Assembly (NCBI RefSeq): GCF_042662225.1 | Contig: NZ_JBHSYQ010000003.1 | Coordinates: 1,860,001-1,924,000, forward strand | Reading direction: 5' to 3' | Length of the DNA: 64,000 bases | Source of the DNA: Nibribacter roseus | Lineage (GTDB): Bacteria > Bacteroidota > Bacteroidia > Cytophagales > Hymenobacteraceae | Shown: positions 23,810-31,938 of the stretch, piece after piece | Position numbering within the stretch: the stretch's first letter is position 1 | Layout: each line of letters begins with the position of its first letter | Position numbers and translations under genes: made by a program | The notes under the pieces: generated by a model | What the model was told of the DNA's origin: nothing | Database searches by the model: none | Seen by the model: the letters and a program-made list of their open reading frames with translations, nothing else

Positions 23810-25393
23810 ATGTACAGAAAAATTTTGGCGGCGGCGAGCCTGTTCGTGGCAATTGGGTTGCAGAGCTGCAAAACTCAGGAGTCCACTACCGCAGCTTCTG
23901 CCGCCCCCACAGCCGTAACCGAAGAAGTGAAAGGCCCCAAGGCAGCCAAAGAATTCAGAGCGGCTTGGGTGGCTACCGTTGCCAATATCAACTGGCCCAG
24001 CAAGCCCGGCCTTAGCACCGAGGAGCAGCAGAAAGAAGCTATCGCTCTGCTGGACTTTCTTCAGCAGCACAACTACAACGCTGTTATTTTTCAGGTACGT
24101 CCCGCTACCGATGCTCTATACAAAAGCGATTTGGAGCCATGGTCTTATTACCTGACCGGTGAACAAGGCAAAGCCCCCGAGCCGTATTATGACCCGTTGG
24201 AATTCTGGATTGAGGAAGCCCATGACCGCGGTCTGGAGCTGCACGTGTGGTTGAACCCGTACCGCGCCCACCACACCAGCGGCGGGCCCATCAGTGAGCA
24301 GTCTATTGTAAATAAAAAGCCAGAACTGGTAGTGAAACTAAAGCAGGGCTATTATTGGCTAGACCCTGCGCACCAAGGCACCCAAGACCATTCTTATGAG
24401 GTGGTGATGGACCTCGTGAAACGCTATGACCTTGACGGGGTGCACTTCGATGATTATTTCTACCCGTACTCTTCTTACAACAACGAAGAAGATTTTCCGG
24501 ATGATGCTACCTGGGCGGCTTACCAGCAGTCGGGTGGGCAGTTGTCGCGCGATGATTGGCGGCGGCAGGCAGTGAACCAGTTTATTGAAAGATTGTACAC
24601 GGGCATCAAAAAAGAGAAGCCGTACGTGAAGTTCGGACTGAGCCCCTTCGGAATTTGGCGGCCGGGCCATCCAGAGTCTATTCAAGGTCTGGACCAGTAC
24701 AATGCCTTGTATGCCGACGCTAAGCTGTGGCTGAATAAGGGCTGGGTAGATTATTTCTCGCCGCAGCTGTATTGGAAAATCAATCAGATCCCGCAAAGTT
24801 ATCCGGTGTTGCTGGGCTGGTGGGAAGAGCAGAACCTGATGAAACGCCACCTGTGGCCGGGCATCAGCATTGGGCGCGACAGCAGCGCTATCAACATCAA
24901 TGAAATTAAAAGCCAGATTATGATTAGCCGCGGTATGTTGCCTCAGAGCCCGGGTGTGGTGCATTGGAGCATTTCGCAGGTAACCAAAAACCCGCCAATG
25001 GCCAAAGCGTTGTTGCAGGGACCGTACCGCCAGCCCGCCTTGGTGCCTACCAGCCCTTGGCTAGACAACGAAGCGCCTAAAGCCCCTGAGGTTACCACTT
25101 TGCTTTTAGGGGATTCAGTAAAAGTTAGCTGGGTAGCCAACGATGAAAAAGATACCTTCAGGTGGGTGGTGTATTACCAATACGGTAATGTCTGGAACTA
25201 CAAAATCTTGAACCGCAAAGACCGCGAAATTGTGTTTCCACTGGGTAGAGCCACAGGCCCGCTAAGGCAAAGAAATGATTCAGACAGCACAGCAGTTCAA
25301 CCTGCGCCTATTCCGTTAACTAGAGTAGCCGTAGCGGCAGTAGACCGTACCGGCAATGAAGGGCCTCGGAAGGAAGAGGAAATAAAGAGGTAG
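23810..25393 (+). CDS. GHL10-family glycoside-hydrolase-like lipoprotein (DUF187)
   Basis: The start at 23810 gives MYRKILAAASLFVAIGLQSC, a lipoprotein signal with Cys20; the longer frame from 23720 would mask it. The catalytic-type domain begins at EFRAAWVATVANINWPS (about 48-64) and includes VIFQVRPATDALYKSDLEPW, HVWLNPYRAHH and DLDGVHFDDYFYPY (207-220), all marks of the family 10-like (GHL10) group. The last 100 residues resemble an Ig- or fibronectin-type module. Members are thought to act on cell-wall or exopolysaccharide, but the substrate is not established. Confidence 0.92.
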   Translation: MYRKILAAASLFVAIGLQSCKTQESTTAASAAPTAVTEEVKGPKAAKEFRAAWVATVANINWPSKPGLSTEEQQKEAIALLDFLQQHNYNAVIFQVRPATDALYKSDLEPWSYYLTGEQGKAPEPYYDPLEFWIEEAHDRGLELHVWLNPYRAHHTSGGPISEQSIVNKKPELVVKLKQGYYWLDPAHQGTQDHSYEVVMDLVKRYDLDGVHFDDYFYPYSSYNNEEDFPDDATWAAYQQSGGQLSRDDWRRQAVNQFIERLYTGIKKEKPYVKFGLSPFGIWRPGHPESIQGLDQYNALYADAKLWLNKGWVDYFSPQLYWKINQIPQSYPVLLGWWEEQNLMKRHLWPGISIGRDSSAININEIKSQIMISRGMLPQSPGVVHWSISQVTKNPPMAKALLQGPYRQPALVPTSPWLDNEAPKAPEVTTLLLGDSVKVSWVANDEKDTFRWVVYYQYGNVWNYKILNRKDREIVFPLGRATGPLRQRNDSDSTAVQPAPIPLTRVAVAAVDRTGNEGPRKEEEIKR

Positions 25394-25411
25394 CCTCACC
25401 AAGCATTTTAG

Positions 25412-25451
25412 ACGCAAAGCCTCGGCAGATTCTGCCGAGGCTTTGCGTTTT
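25412..25451 (+). terminator. Terminator after the GHL10 gene
   Basis: An 18-bp perfect stem (25412-25429 with 25431-25448) is followed by TTT, which is also the start of the next 38-bp palindrome. Confidence 0.9.
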
Positions 25452-25482
25452 AGGCCTCTTTTTGGAAAAGGAAGCCTAAAAC
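25445..25482. repeat. 38-bp palindromic element
   Basis: GCGTTTTAGGCCTCTTTTT, then GGAAAAGGAAGCCTAAAAC, sharing its first bases with the preceding terminator stem. Confidence 0.85.
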
Positions 25483-25594
25483 AAAAGATGTTTTAATTGA
25501 AAGAGTGACAAGGATAAATAGAAAATCAGCCCTTGAGTTTTTAGGCAGATTCTCCCCTTAAGGCTCAATTTATTAGGGACTGATGCAACTTTTT

Positions 25595-25752
25595 CGTCCC
25601 CCTTTGAAGGGGTAGGTGGATGATTACTCGTGTTGATGATGGCGTTCCCTAGCTCTTTTTGGTTGCTTTCATTGTCGTTATATCTACATTTTGCGAAGCT
25701 ATCTATGACTTCAGCGCCCTTGTTATCCCCCTACCCCCTTCAAAGGGGGACG
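25595..25752. repeat. 158-bp inverted-repeat element
   Basis: CGTCCCCCTTTGAAGGGG and a following TAGGTGGAT at 25595-25621 are mirrored at 25725-25752 as ATCCCCCTACCCCCTTC and on. Similar CCCCCTTC-AAGGGGG ends close both copies of the 490-bp repeat. It occupies the middle of the 503-bp gap after the GHL10 gene; I see nothing else between 25760 and 25896. Confidence 0.7.
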
Positions 25753-25896
25753 GACGCGTGCATAATAATATGGTGTAGGATTAGCTCTTATAAGGAGTGA
25801 ATAGGAGTGTTTACGCCTGCTGGGCTACGCATGCCACTCTTACTTTTATTGAGATGCTTTTTACAGAGTAGACACTCCTACCAACTTCAAATAAAT

Positions 25897-26544
25897 CTAC
25901 ACCAGCTTATCAGCAAAGAGCCGCTTTAGGTCTTCTTCTATATTTTTAACATTGGCTTTAAAGCTCCGGAAAACCATAAAATAGGGAAGGGACATGAAGC
26001 CAGCCAGAAAGGCAAACGCTACCAAGGTACTTTGGGTAAAGCCTTCACGTGTAGCAAACATTAACGTACCAATTATGCCTATGCCACACAGCAGGTAAAA
26101 GAACAGTACAAACGCAATATGATAGAAAGGCATACGGGCGCTAGCCACTAACTTAGTGCCGTTCGGATCTTCTATTAATTTCCCCTGTACCGGAAAAATA
26201 GACTCTGCAGGGGTAAGCGGAGCTCTTGATTTTATTTTTTTGCCTTCAACCAGCCGGTAGTACGTTCTGTACAGCATGTACATATTGAAAGTAGTCTCGT
26301 GCACGCTGCCTCCGTACCATTTACGGTGACCGCCGGTAAGCAGGGTTTCGTGGTGGGAGGGGTAAGTATAGACTGACGGAATTCCGTTGAACGCTTTTTT
26401 TACCCGGTCTAGCTGCTCTTTCACGGAGCCGTAGTAAGTGCTATTCTGCGTTTCAATGAGGTCTTGCAAGCGCATAATGACTTCCGGTACGGTTAGGTGC
26501 ACCGAAAAATTTATCTCTTGTTTAAAGGGAGATTTCATGCGCAT
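25897..26544 (-). CDS. Hypothetical membrane protein
   Basis: From ATG 26544 the protein is 215 residues (MRMKSPFKQEINFSVHLTVP). It has a soluble N-terminal part of about 120 residues and two adjacent membrane helices (about 137-160 and 168-190: YHIAFVLFFYLLCGIGIIG and TLVAFAFLAGFMSLPYFMVF). A charged C-terminal helix follows (NVKNIEEDLKRLFADKLV). No family is recognised. An upstream ATG at 26592 is possible but adds a sequence without character. Confidence 0.7.
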   Translation of the reverse strand: MRMKSPFKQEINFSVHLTVPEVIMRLQDLIETQNSTYYGSVKEQLDRVKKAFNGIPSVYTYPSHHETLLTGGHRKWYGGSVHETTFNMYMLYRTYYRLVEGKKIKSRAPLTPAESIFPVQGKLIEDPNGTKLVASARMPFYHIAFVLFFYLLCGIGIIGTLMFATREGFTQSTLVAFAFLAGFMSLPYFMVFRSFKANVKNIEEDLKRLFADKLV

Positions 26545-26746
26545 GAAGTCGGGAGGTTTATTGGCACTTTGAAATTGGAATGGCCTCTGCAATTTCTACG
26601 GGCAGCTACGTTGCGTCTATTCGATTTTAGAGTTTGCCTTGTCACCTTAAGGCTTACTTATTTCAACGGAAGGTTGTTCTGCAAAGGGCAAAAAAATACT
26701 CCCACACTTTTCAATGAGGGAGTATTCTTTAGCTTATGGTGAAAGA

Positions 26747-27043
26747 TTAACCTACGGCAGTTATCTTTTTCTTGTTCAGGTTTTCTACCGGGCCAAAATG
26801 CGCTTTTTTGATGGTAATGCCGGCCACTTTTAAATGTACTTCTACCGGAGCTAATTTTTTGGTAAACTCTGAGGTAATCACTTTGCCGTAGAATTCTTTG
26901 GCATCTTTAGAGGCACCTTTTTCAAAAGAGTGCCGTGAAAAGTTTTTGGTGATAGGCAGGCCAGGAATGATCTGGTAAGTAGTGCACACAACCTCGTAAG
27001 AAGGCAAAAAAGGCTTAATTGCTTTTTTTAACAAACGTTTCAT
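26747..27043 (-). CDS. Small hypothetical basic protein
   Basis: The 98 residues begin MKRLLKKAIKPFLPSYEVVC and are Lys-rich with a predicted pI well above 9. There is no signal peptide, membrane helix or known motif. The frame is clean, with coding-like codon use, and is separated from neighbours by more than 200 bp on each side. The function is unknown. Confidence 0.6.
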   Translation of the reverse strand: MKRLLKKAIKPFLPSYEVVCTTYQIIPGLPITKNFSRHSFEKGASKDAKEFYGKVITSEFTKKLAPVEVHLKVAGITIKKAHFGPVENLNKKKITAVG

Positions 27044-27230
27044 TAAATAATAATATTGGGAAAGGGTTTATTTCGTCTGAATCCAAAGTTAGCCTTAATT
27101 TTGTTACGTTACGCTAGTTCTTAAAAATTTATTATTTCATACTAAAAATGCCGCAGATAGGTAAGTGTCAGGGGGTTAGCAGTCTTTGTGTGAAACACTG
27201 CTCTTCTAACCATAGTCATCATTTTTTGGC

Positions 27231-27257
27231 TGATTTTCTAAAAATAGGTCAAAAGCA
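27231..27257. repeat. 38-bp palindromic element, degenerate copy
   Basis: TTTTTTGGCTGATTTTC, then AAAAATAGGTCAAAAGC, upstream of the M28 peptidase gene. The 313-bp gap also holds that gene's promoter. Confidence 0.55.
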
Positions 27258-27286
27258 GCAACAACATTCTATAGATGATCTGTAGA

Positions 27287-27319
27287 CTTGGCATATGCCG
27301 CGGCCAGTGCTTACATTTG
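27287..27319 (+). promoter_or_regulatory. Predicted promoter of the M28 peptidase gene
   Basis: CTTG at 27287-27290 (-33) and TACATTTG at 27312-27319 (-7) are separated by 21 bp, fitting the TTTG-N19-21-TAnnTTTG layout. The start at 27357 lies 37 bp beyond. Confidence 0.6.
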
Positions 27320-27356
27320 GTTTACGTATCAGCCTTCGGCTAAAATCTCACACTTC

Positions 27357-28742
27357 ATGCTGACTAAACTTAAACATGTGGCCCTGGCAGCTGCTTTGGC
27401 TTTACCATTAGGAGCACTAGCCCAAAACCAAGACTCCCTTTTCATCAGGAAACTATACAACATAGCGCTTACACAAGGCAACAGCTATGAGCAGCTCCGT
27501 TACCTCACCCAAAACATTGGTGCCCGCCTGAGCGGCTCTCCGCAAGCTGCGGCAGCCGTAGAATGGAGCCGGCAGGAAATGGAGAAAATGGGCTTAGACC
27601 GCGTGTACCTGCAAGAGGTAATGGTGCCCCACTGGGTGCGCGGCGACAAAGAATACGCGGCTATTGTCAACTCAAGAATAACCCCAGCCCGTGAAGTAAA
27701 TGTATTGGCCTTAGGTGGTTCAGTAGCTACTCCGGCCAATGGCCTTACTGCCGAAGTGGTAGAGGTGCAGGGCATTGACGAACTCAAGAAACTGGGCAAG
27801 AAAAAGGTGCAGGGCAAGATTGTATTCTTCAACAGACCTTTCGATCAAACGCATATTGTTACCGGCCGGGCCTACGGCGGCGCAGTAGACCAACGCTCCA
27901 GCGGACCATCTGAGGCTGGTAAATTGGGTGCAGTGGGCGTGGTGGTTCGTTCCATGGCCTCCAACACAGATGATTTCCCGCACACCGGCGGCTTGCGCTA
28001 CGCCGATGATGCTCCACGCATACCAGCCGTGGCCATTAGCACCAAGGGCGCCGACCTGTTGAGCAGTCTTTTAAAAGAGGATGAGAAGTTACGGTTCCAT
28101 ATGCGCCTGAACCCGCAGTGGCTACCCGATGTGCTGAGTTATAACGTTATTGGCGAAATAAAGGGTTCTGAGAAACCAGATGAAATTATTGTGGTGGGTG
28201 GTCACTTAGACAGCTGGGACATTGGCGAGGGTGCCCATGATGACGGTACCGGAGTGGTGCAATCTATGGAAGTGTTGCGCCTGCTCAAGCAAATGGGCTA
28301 TAAACCTAAGCGCACTATAAGAGCCGTCATGTTCATGAACGAAGAAAACGGCCTTCGCGGCGGCACCAAATACGCCGAGGTAGCCAAGCAGCGTGGCGAG
28401 AAACACATTGCTGCCATTGAATCTGATGCCGGAGGTTTTACCCCTCGCGGTTTCGGAATCACCGCACCCAATGAACCCACCTTCCAGAAGCTGTTCGCCT
28501 GGAAACCGCTGCTGGCCCCATATGGCCTGCACGACATCGAGCGCGGCGGCGGCGGAGCTGACATTGGTCCACTGAAAGACGATCGCGTAGCCCTCATTGG
28601 CTTCCGCCCCGACTCCCAGCGCTACTTCGACATCCACCACACCGCCAACGACACCTTTGACAAAGTAAACAAGCGCGAGTTGGAGTTAGGCGGTGCCTCT
28701 ATGGCGGCCTTGGTGTATTTGATTGATAAATATGGGCTGTAG
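27357..28742 (+). CDS. M28 family metallopeptidase (carboxypeptidase Q-like), secreted
   Basis: The chosen start gives MLTKLKHVALAAALALPLGA ending LAQ, a signal peptide, and agrees with a promoter box lying inside the longer frame from 27288. The 461 residues include a PA insert (about 100-250) and an M28 catalytic domain. Two-zinc ligands are seen at His283/Asp285 in GGHLDSWDIG, Asp295 in GAHDDGTGV, Glu329-Glu330 in FMNEENGLRGG, and a late His in FDIHHTANDT. It probably cleaves dipeptides or N-terminal residues in the periplasm. Confidence 0.93.
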   Translation: MLTKLKHVALAAALALPLGALAQNQDSLFIRKLYNIALTQGNSYEQLRYLTQNIGARLSGSPQAAAAVEWSRQEMEKMGLDRVYLQEVMVPHWVRGDKEYAAIVNSRITPAREVNVLALGGSVATPANGLTAEVVEVQGIDELKKLGKKKVQGKIVFFNRPFDQTHIVTGRAYGGAVDQRSSGPSEAGKLGAVGVVVRSMASNTDDFPHTGGLRYADDAPRIPAVAISTKGADLLSSLLKEDEKLRFHMRLNPQWLPDVLSYNVIGEIKGSEKPDEIIVVGGHLDSWDIGEGAHDDGTGVVQSMEVLRLLKQMGYKPKRTIRAVMFMNEENGLRGGTKYAEVAKQRGEKHIAAIESDAGGFTPRGFGITAPNEPTFQKLFAWKPLLAPYGLHDIERGGGGADIGPLKDDRVALIGFRPDSQRYFDIHHTANDTFDKVNKRELELGGASMAALVYLIDKYGL

Positions 28743-28746
28743 GGGT

Positions 28747-28772
28747 TAGTTGTTCGTTGCTCGTTATTCGTG
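28747..28772. repeat. Degenerate tandem repeat (GTTCGTTGCTCGTTATTCGT)
   Basis: About three imperfect units of (g)ttcgttg lie just past the M28 stop; the same phrase recurs at 35410-35440. Confidence 0.5.
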
Positions 28773-28894
28773 TTTAGGTATTTGGTTGAAGAGAGGCTGG
28801 AGGTGCTGGTCTTTTCCTTTTCAGTTTTTTGGTAATAAACCTAAAGAACTACAATAGCTTTCCAGTGTCTACCAAATTGAAAAACCACTCTCCT

Positions 28895-28981
28895 GTCATC
28901 CTGAAAGGATCTTGTGGGCGAACTAGAAAAGGGTTTGTTCTTAACTGCTTCCGTTCGCAACCGAGATCCTTTCAGGATGAC
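28895..28981. repeat. 87-bp inverted-repeat element
   Basis: TGTCATCCTGAAAGGATCT at 28895-28913 is mirrored exactly by AGATCCTTTCAGGATGACA at 28963-28981. The core GATCCTTC-CAGGATGAC is also found inside both 490-bp repeats. It fills the gap between the M28 gene and the next one; a 71-residue frame across it is not convincing. Confidence 0.75.
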
Positions 28982-29040
28982 AAAAAGGGGGATAGGGAAG
29001 GCTTTTTACAAATTCAAAAAGTGGCTAATATTTTAAAACT

Positions 29041-29718
29041 ATGAAACAAGCTCTTTTCTTTTTCCTATTACTTTATTCTTTGGTTTGTAGTCAAAATGTA
29101 AAAGCCACCAGTTGCCGTCCAGCAGATGAAAACAATTGGATTCCTGTAGTTCAAGATTATATAGAGAAAAGTCATTCGATATTTATTGGTGAAGTAATAG
29201 GAAAGAAAGAAGAGTTTTTGGTAGTAAAGGTTGTAGATGTTTTTAAAGGCAATCCAAAGGACACCATTCTTTTTGAACCAGATTTTATCAGTGGTATAAG
29301 TGATAGAAAGTTGGAACAATGGGAAATAGGTATAAGGATATTTTATATCAAGGAAATTTTGAATAACGTTTATGTAGAGCTCTTAATTAACTCCAGTTGT
29401 GGAATGTCAAGGGATCTTTCCTCACTTTATCCTGGTGTTATTCCCCCTGATTTACCACCTCCGCCTCTGCCATCTTCAAATGAAAAGGATAAGAAGAGGT
29501 ATAAAGATTACCAAAATGAGTATATAATTGATTTACAGAACCGGAAAATTCAATTAGTCAAAAATTGGATAAATGAATACGCCCTACTTAACGCCTACCG
29601 CAACAACCATCTCAGTTCTGAGCCAGCAGAACCAGATAACAAGAATTACCTCTCTTACCTCGCCCTAGCACTTTCCATCATAGCCGTTTTCATTGCCTTT
29701 TTCAGAAAACAGCGCTAA
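29041..29718 (+). CDS. Hypothetical secreted, membrane-anchored protein
   Basis: The 225 residues have a signal peptide (MKQALFFFLLLYSLVCSQNV, with cleavage near VKA) and a cysteine-containing extracytoplasmic domain with SHSIFIGEVIGKKEEFLVVK and VVDVFKGNPKDTILFEPDF, like tissue-inhibitor/netrin-like folds. A Pro-rich hinge follows, then a coiled segment and a C-terminal membrane helix (YLSYLALALSIIAVFIAFF) ending in RKQR. The first 500 bp are much more AT-rich than neighbouring genes. The final VFIAFFRKQR and stop are encoded by a 38-bp palindromic element. No function is assigned. Confidence 0.7.
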   Translation: MKQALFFFLLLYSLVCSQNVKATSCRPADENNWIPVVQDYIEKSHSIFIGEVIGKKEEFLVVKVVDVFKGNPKDTILFEPDFISGISDRKLEQWEIGIRIFYIKEILNNVYVELLINSSCGMSRDLSSLYPGVIPPDLPPPPLPSSNEKDKKRYKDYQNEYIIDLQNRKIQLVKNWINEYALLNAYRNNHLSSEPAEPDNKNYLSYLALALSIIAVFIAFFRKQR

Positions 29719-29722
29719 AACG
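29684..29722. repeat. 38-bp palindromic element inside a coding 3' end
   Basis: CCGTTTTCATTGCCTTTTTC, then AGAAAACAGCGCTAAAACG. It encodes the last residues of the preceding gene, and its CTAAAAC arm provides the TAA stop. Confidence 0.75.
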
Positions 29723-29772
29723 CTAACTCATAGCTGCCGCATTTCCCGCTGGGAAACTCCCGTTAAGAGCAG

Positions 29773-29780
29773 TACCTTTG
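29773..29780 (+). promoter_or_regulatory. Predicted -7 box (TACCTTTG) for the GT9 gene
   Basis: An exact TAnnTTTG match 21 bp upstream of the TTG start, implying a leader of about 15 nt. Confidence 0.55.
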
Positions 29781-29801
29781 CAACGGTAAAACGGTAGAAG
29801 C

Positions 29802-30824
29802 TTGAAAAAAATCCTCATCATTCGGTTCTCGTCTATTGGCGACATTGTGCTCACCACACCAGTAATCCGTTGTGTGAAACAGCAGGAGCCGGACGCCGAG
29901 GTTCATTTCTGTACCAAGGCCGCCTTCCGGAACATCATCGCCAGCAACCCTTATGTGGACAAGGTTTTTACGCTGGAGAAGTCGCTGGGTGACCTGCTGC
30001 AGCAGCTGAAAGCGGAGAACTATGACTTGGTGCTGGACCTGCACAACAACCTCCGCACCCGTATATTAAAGGCGCGGTTGGGAAAACCAGCCCGAAGCTT
30101 CAATAAGCTGAACTACCGCAAATGGCTGCTGGTGAAGTTCAAGATTAACCGCATGCCCGATGTGCACATAGTTGACCGTTACTTAGAAACCGCTTCCACG
30201 CTGGGTGTGCAGAACGATGGGCAAGGGCTAGATTATTTCATACCGGAGAAAGACGAGGTGGACGTAAACACCCTGCCGGAAGCCCACCGCAACGGCTATT
30301 ACGCCATGGCTATTGGTGCGCAGCATTACACCAAACGTCTGCCCATTGACCGCCTCATAGAACTGTGCGAGAAAATAAATGCCCCAATTATACTGCTAGG
30401 CGGCAAAGAAGATGTGGAGGTGGGCACTATGATAGAAAAGTACTTTCAGGTAGAGCCTTTTTTAGGTGACAAGGGAGCCACCACGCACCAGAACTTGGCT
30501 ATTTACAACGCCTGTGGGAAATATAACCTGAACGGCTCGGCTTCGTTGGTACGCCAAGCCAAAGCCATCTTCAGCCATGACACTGGCCTCATGCACATTG
30601 CTGCGGCGTTTAAGAAGAAGATTTTCAGCATCTGGGGCAATACGGTACCCGAGTTTGGTATGTACCCTTACACCCAGGATTTTGAAGTAATGGAAGTAAA
30701 AGATCTTTACTGTCGCCCCTGTTCAAAGATTGGCTATCCCAAGTGCCCCGAAAAACACTTCCGCTGCACCCGCGAAATTAAGTTCGAGTTTAAACTGCCG
30801 GTGGTGGGGCAAGAGGTGAAGTAG
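29802..30824 (+). CDS. Glycosyltransferase family 9 (heptosyltransferase-like)
   Basis: The 340 residues start MKKILIIRFSSIGDIVLTTP, the classical N-terminus of ADP-heptose:LPS heptosyltransferases, encoded from a TTG codon at 29802. There is no usable ATG before the conserved RFSSIGD, and the promoter box fits this start. The C-terminal nucleotide-binding part has AIFSHDTGLMHIAAAF and WGNTVPEFGMYPY. It probably adds a core sugar to lipopolysaccharide at the inner face of the membrane. Acceptor and donor cannot be named. Confidence 0.92.
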   Translation: MKKILIIRFSSIGDIVLTTPVIRCVKQQEPDAEVHFCTKAAFRNIIASNPYVDKVFTLEKSLGDLLQQLKAENYDLVLDLHNNLRTRILKARLGKPARSFNKLNYRKWLLVKFKINRMPDVHIVDRYLETASTLGVQNDGQGLDYFIPEKDEVDVNTLPEAHRNGYYAMAIGAQHYTKRLPIDRLIELCEKINAPIILLGGKEDVEVGTMIEKYFQVEPFLGDKGATTHQNLAIYNACGKYNLNGSASLVRQAKAIFSHDTGLMHIAAAFKKKIFSIWGNTVPEFGMYPYTQDFEVMEVKDLYCRPCSKIGYPKCPEKHFRCTREIKFEFKLPVVGQEVK

Positions 30825-30838
30825 CCATTTTCAGGAGG

Positions 30839-30883
30839 CTGCGTTTTCGGCCTGTTTTTCAGAAAAGACGTACAAAACGGCAG
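30839..30883. repeat. 38-bp palindromic element with outer arms
   Basis: CTGCGTTTTCGGCCTG at the left end, then TTTTTCAGAAAA, then ACAAAACGGCAG at the right end. The outer CTGC/GCAG arms extend the stem between the GT9 and glutaredoxin genes. Confidence 0.75.
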
Positions 30884-30900
30884 AACCATCTACCTCTACT

Positions 30901-31149
30901 ATGGCTTCAAAACCCATTCTATACGGCGCCGATTGGTGCAAGAAAACCATCGCCATTCAAGACTACTTCAAATCCCGCCAAGTGGACTACGACTATATTA
31001 ATGTAGACGAAAGCGAAGAAGCCATGCAAGCCATCAAAGACATGAACCGGGGCCGCGTCCGTTTCCCGATGGTGGTGGTAGGAGAACAAAAGCCCATGAA
31101 GAACCCCTCGCCGGAAGAGTTAGATGACGCACTGGGCCAGCATCACTAA
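30901..31149 (+). CDS. Glutaredoxin-family protein with single active-site cysteine
   Basis: The 82 residues have a thioredoxin-fold glutaredoxin pattern: ILYGADWCKKT at 6-16, a cis-Pro region RFPMVVVGE with Pro56, and a terminal helix. The active site is Cys13-Lys-Lys-Thr16, so the resolving cysteine of CxxC is missing. A monothiol mechanism or a non-redox role is therefore likely. It follows the GT9 gene after a palindrome and may have read-through expression from it. Confidence 0.88.
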   Translation: MASKPILYGADWCKKTIAIQDYFKSRQVDYDYINVDESEEAMQAIKDMNRGRVRFPMVVVGEQKPMKNPSPEELDDALGQHH

Positions 31150-31328
31150 GGTGGCATTGCCTTAATGATTATTGATGTTTGAGTAACGAAGCAAATGTTA
31201 CAGCTGCTCGCTGGCATAAAAAACGCTGCAAGGGCATTTGAGCAGGCGCTAATGTGAAGAGAACCCTCCCGAACCCACCCCCGCTCTAATAAGTAATGAG
31301 TCCACAATAATTTAGTAAACAGGCTCTA

Positions 31329-31812
31329 TACCCTCCTTAGCTGTTCCTGCGGGAGCGGGCAACGCAGTGCCAAGGGCACGCAGGCGCTTAGCGGGAGCAC
31401 GAGACGCAGGTTCAAGCCAGCAGTAGCCGCCGAAACAATGAAACAGCGCACATCTGCTAGGTGGTAATTTAACTGAAGCCCTTACTGTTTGAGCGGCAGC
31501 GAGTTTAAGGGCTTCTTGATTCTTTTGGTTATTTTTCTCATCAAGGAGAAAAGTGACAAACCTCAGCAGGGAGCGAGGCAGGTAGAAATAAGGCAAAAGC
31601 AGTTGTGGGAGAAACAGCATTGAAGTTGTTGGTGAGAACACACAACAACGGCAGAGGGTAAAGCGGAGGCAGGCGTTATTTTTCTGGTAGAAGAAATGCG
31701 TCTTCGTTAGATCCCTCGGCGATGCTCGGGATGACTGTAAAGGAGTAGTAGGATCAGGAAGGCTTGGACCGGCAGGTGTAAACATCCCCCTTCGCCCCCT
31801 TAAAAGGGGGAG
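31329..31812. repeat. Approximately 490-bp dispersed repeat, copy 2
   Basis: This is the second copy of the element at 1908-2396, in the same orientation. The hairpin GAAGCCCTTA / TAAGGGCTTC with its loop is identical at 31475-31515. The spacer sequences differ, but block order and length (484 against 489 bp) are kept. A minus-strand frame (31312-31821, 169 codons) is open through this copy but broken in copy 1. As with copy 1, a 38-bp palindrome follows 45-60 bp downstream. It fills most of the 789-bp gap before serS. Confidence 0.8.
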
Positions 31813-31863
31813 TATCAACAATGAGTAAACTGTGGTAGCTATTCGGCAAAGGCTAATTCTATG

Positions 31864-31915
31864 GAAGAAAAAAAGCGTTTTGGAGCTGATTCATGAAAAT
31901 CAGCTCCAAAACGCT
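31864..31915 (-). terminator. serS terminator formed by a 38-bp palindrome
   Basis: On the minus strand a perfect 18-bp stem AGCGTTTTGGAGCTGATT with its complement is followed by T7, 24 bp beyond the serS stop. The palindromic family member (31874-31915) is the whole stem, and both arms carry matching changes from the family consensus. Confidence 0.9.
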
Positions 31916-31938
31916 CAACCTAAAGGTAAAACCTTAAT

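Noticed and set aside
24359..24964. 201-codon minus-strand frame opposite the GHL10 gene
   Set aside because: Shadow frame with no recognisable domain; the plus-strand gene is certain.
28829..29044. 71-codon plus-strand frame before the gene at 29041
   Set aside because: It crosses an exact 87-bp inverted repeat and shows no protein-like pattern.
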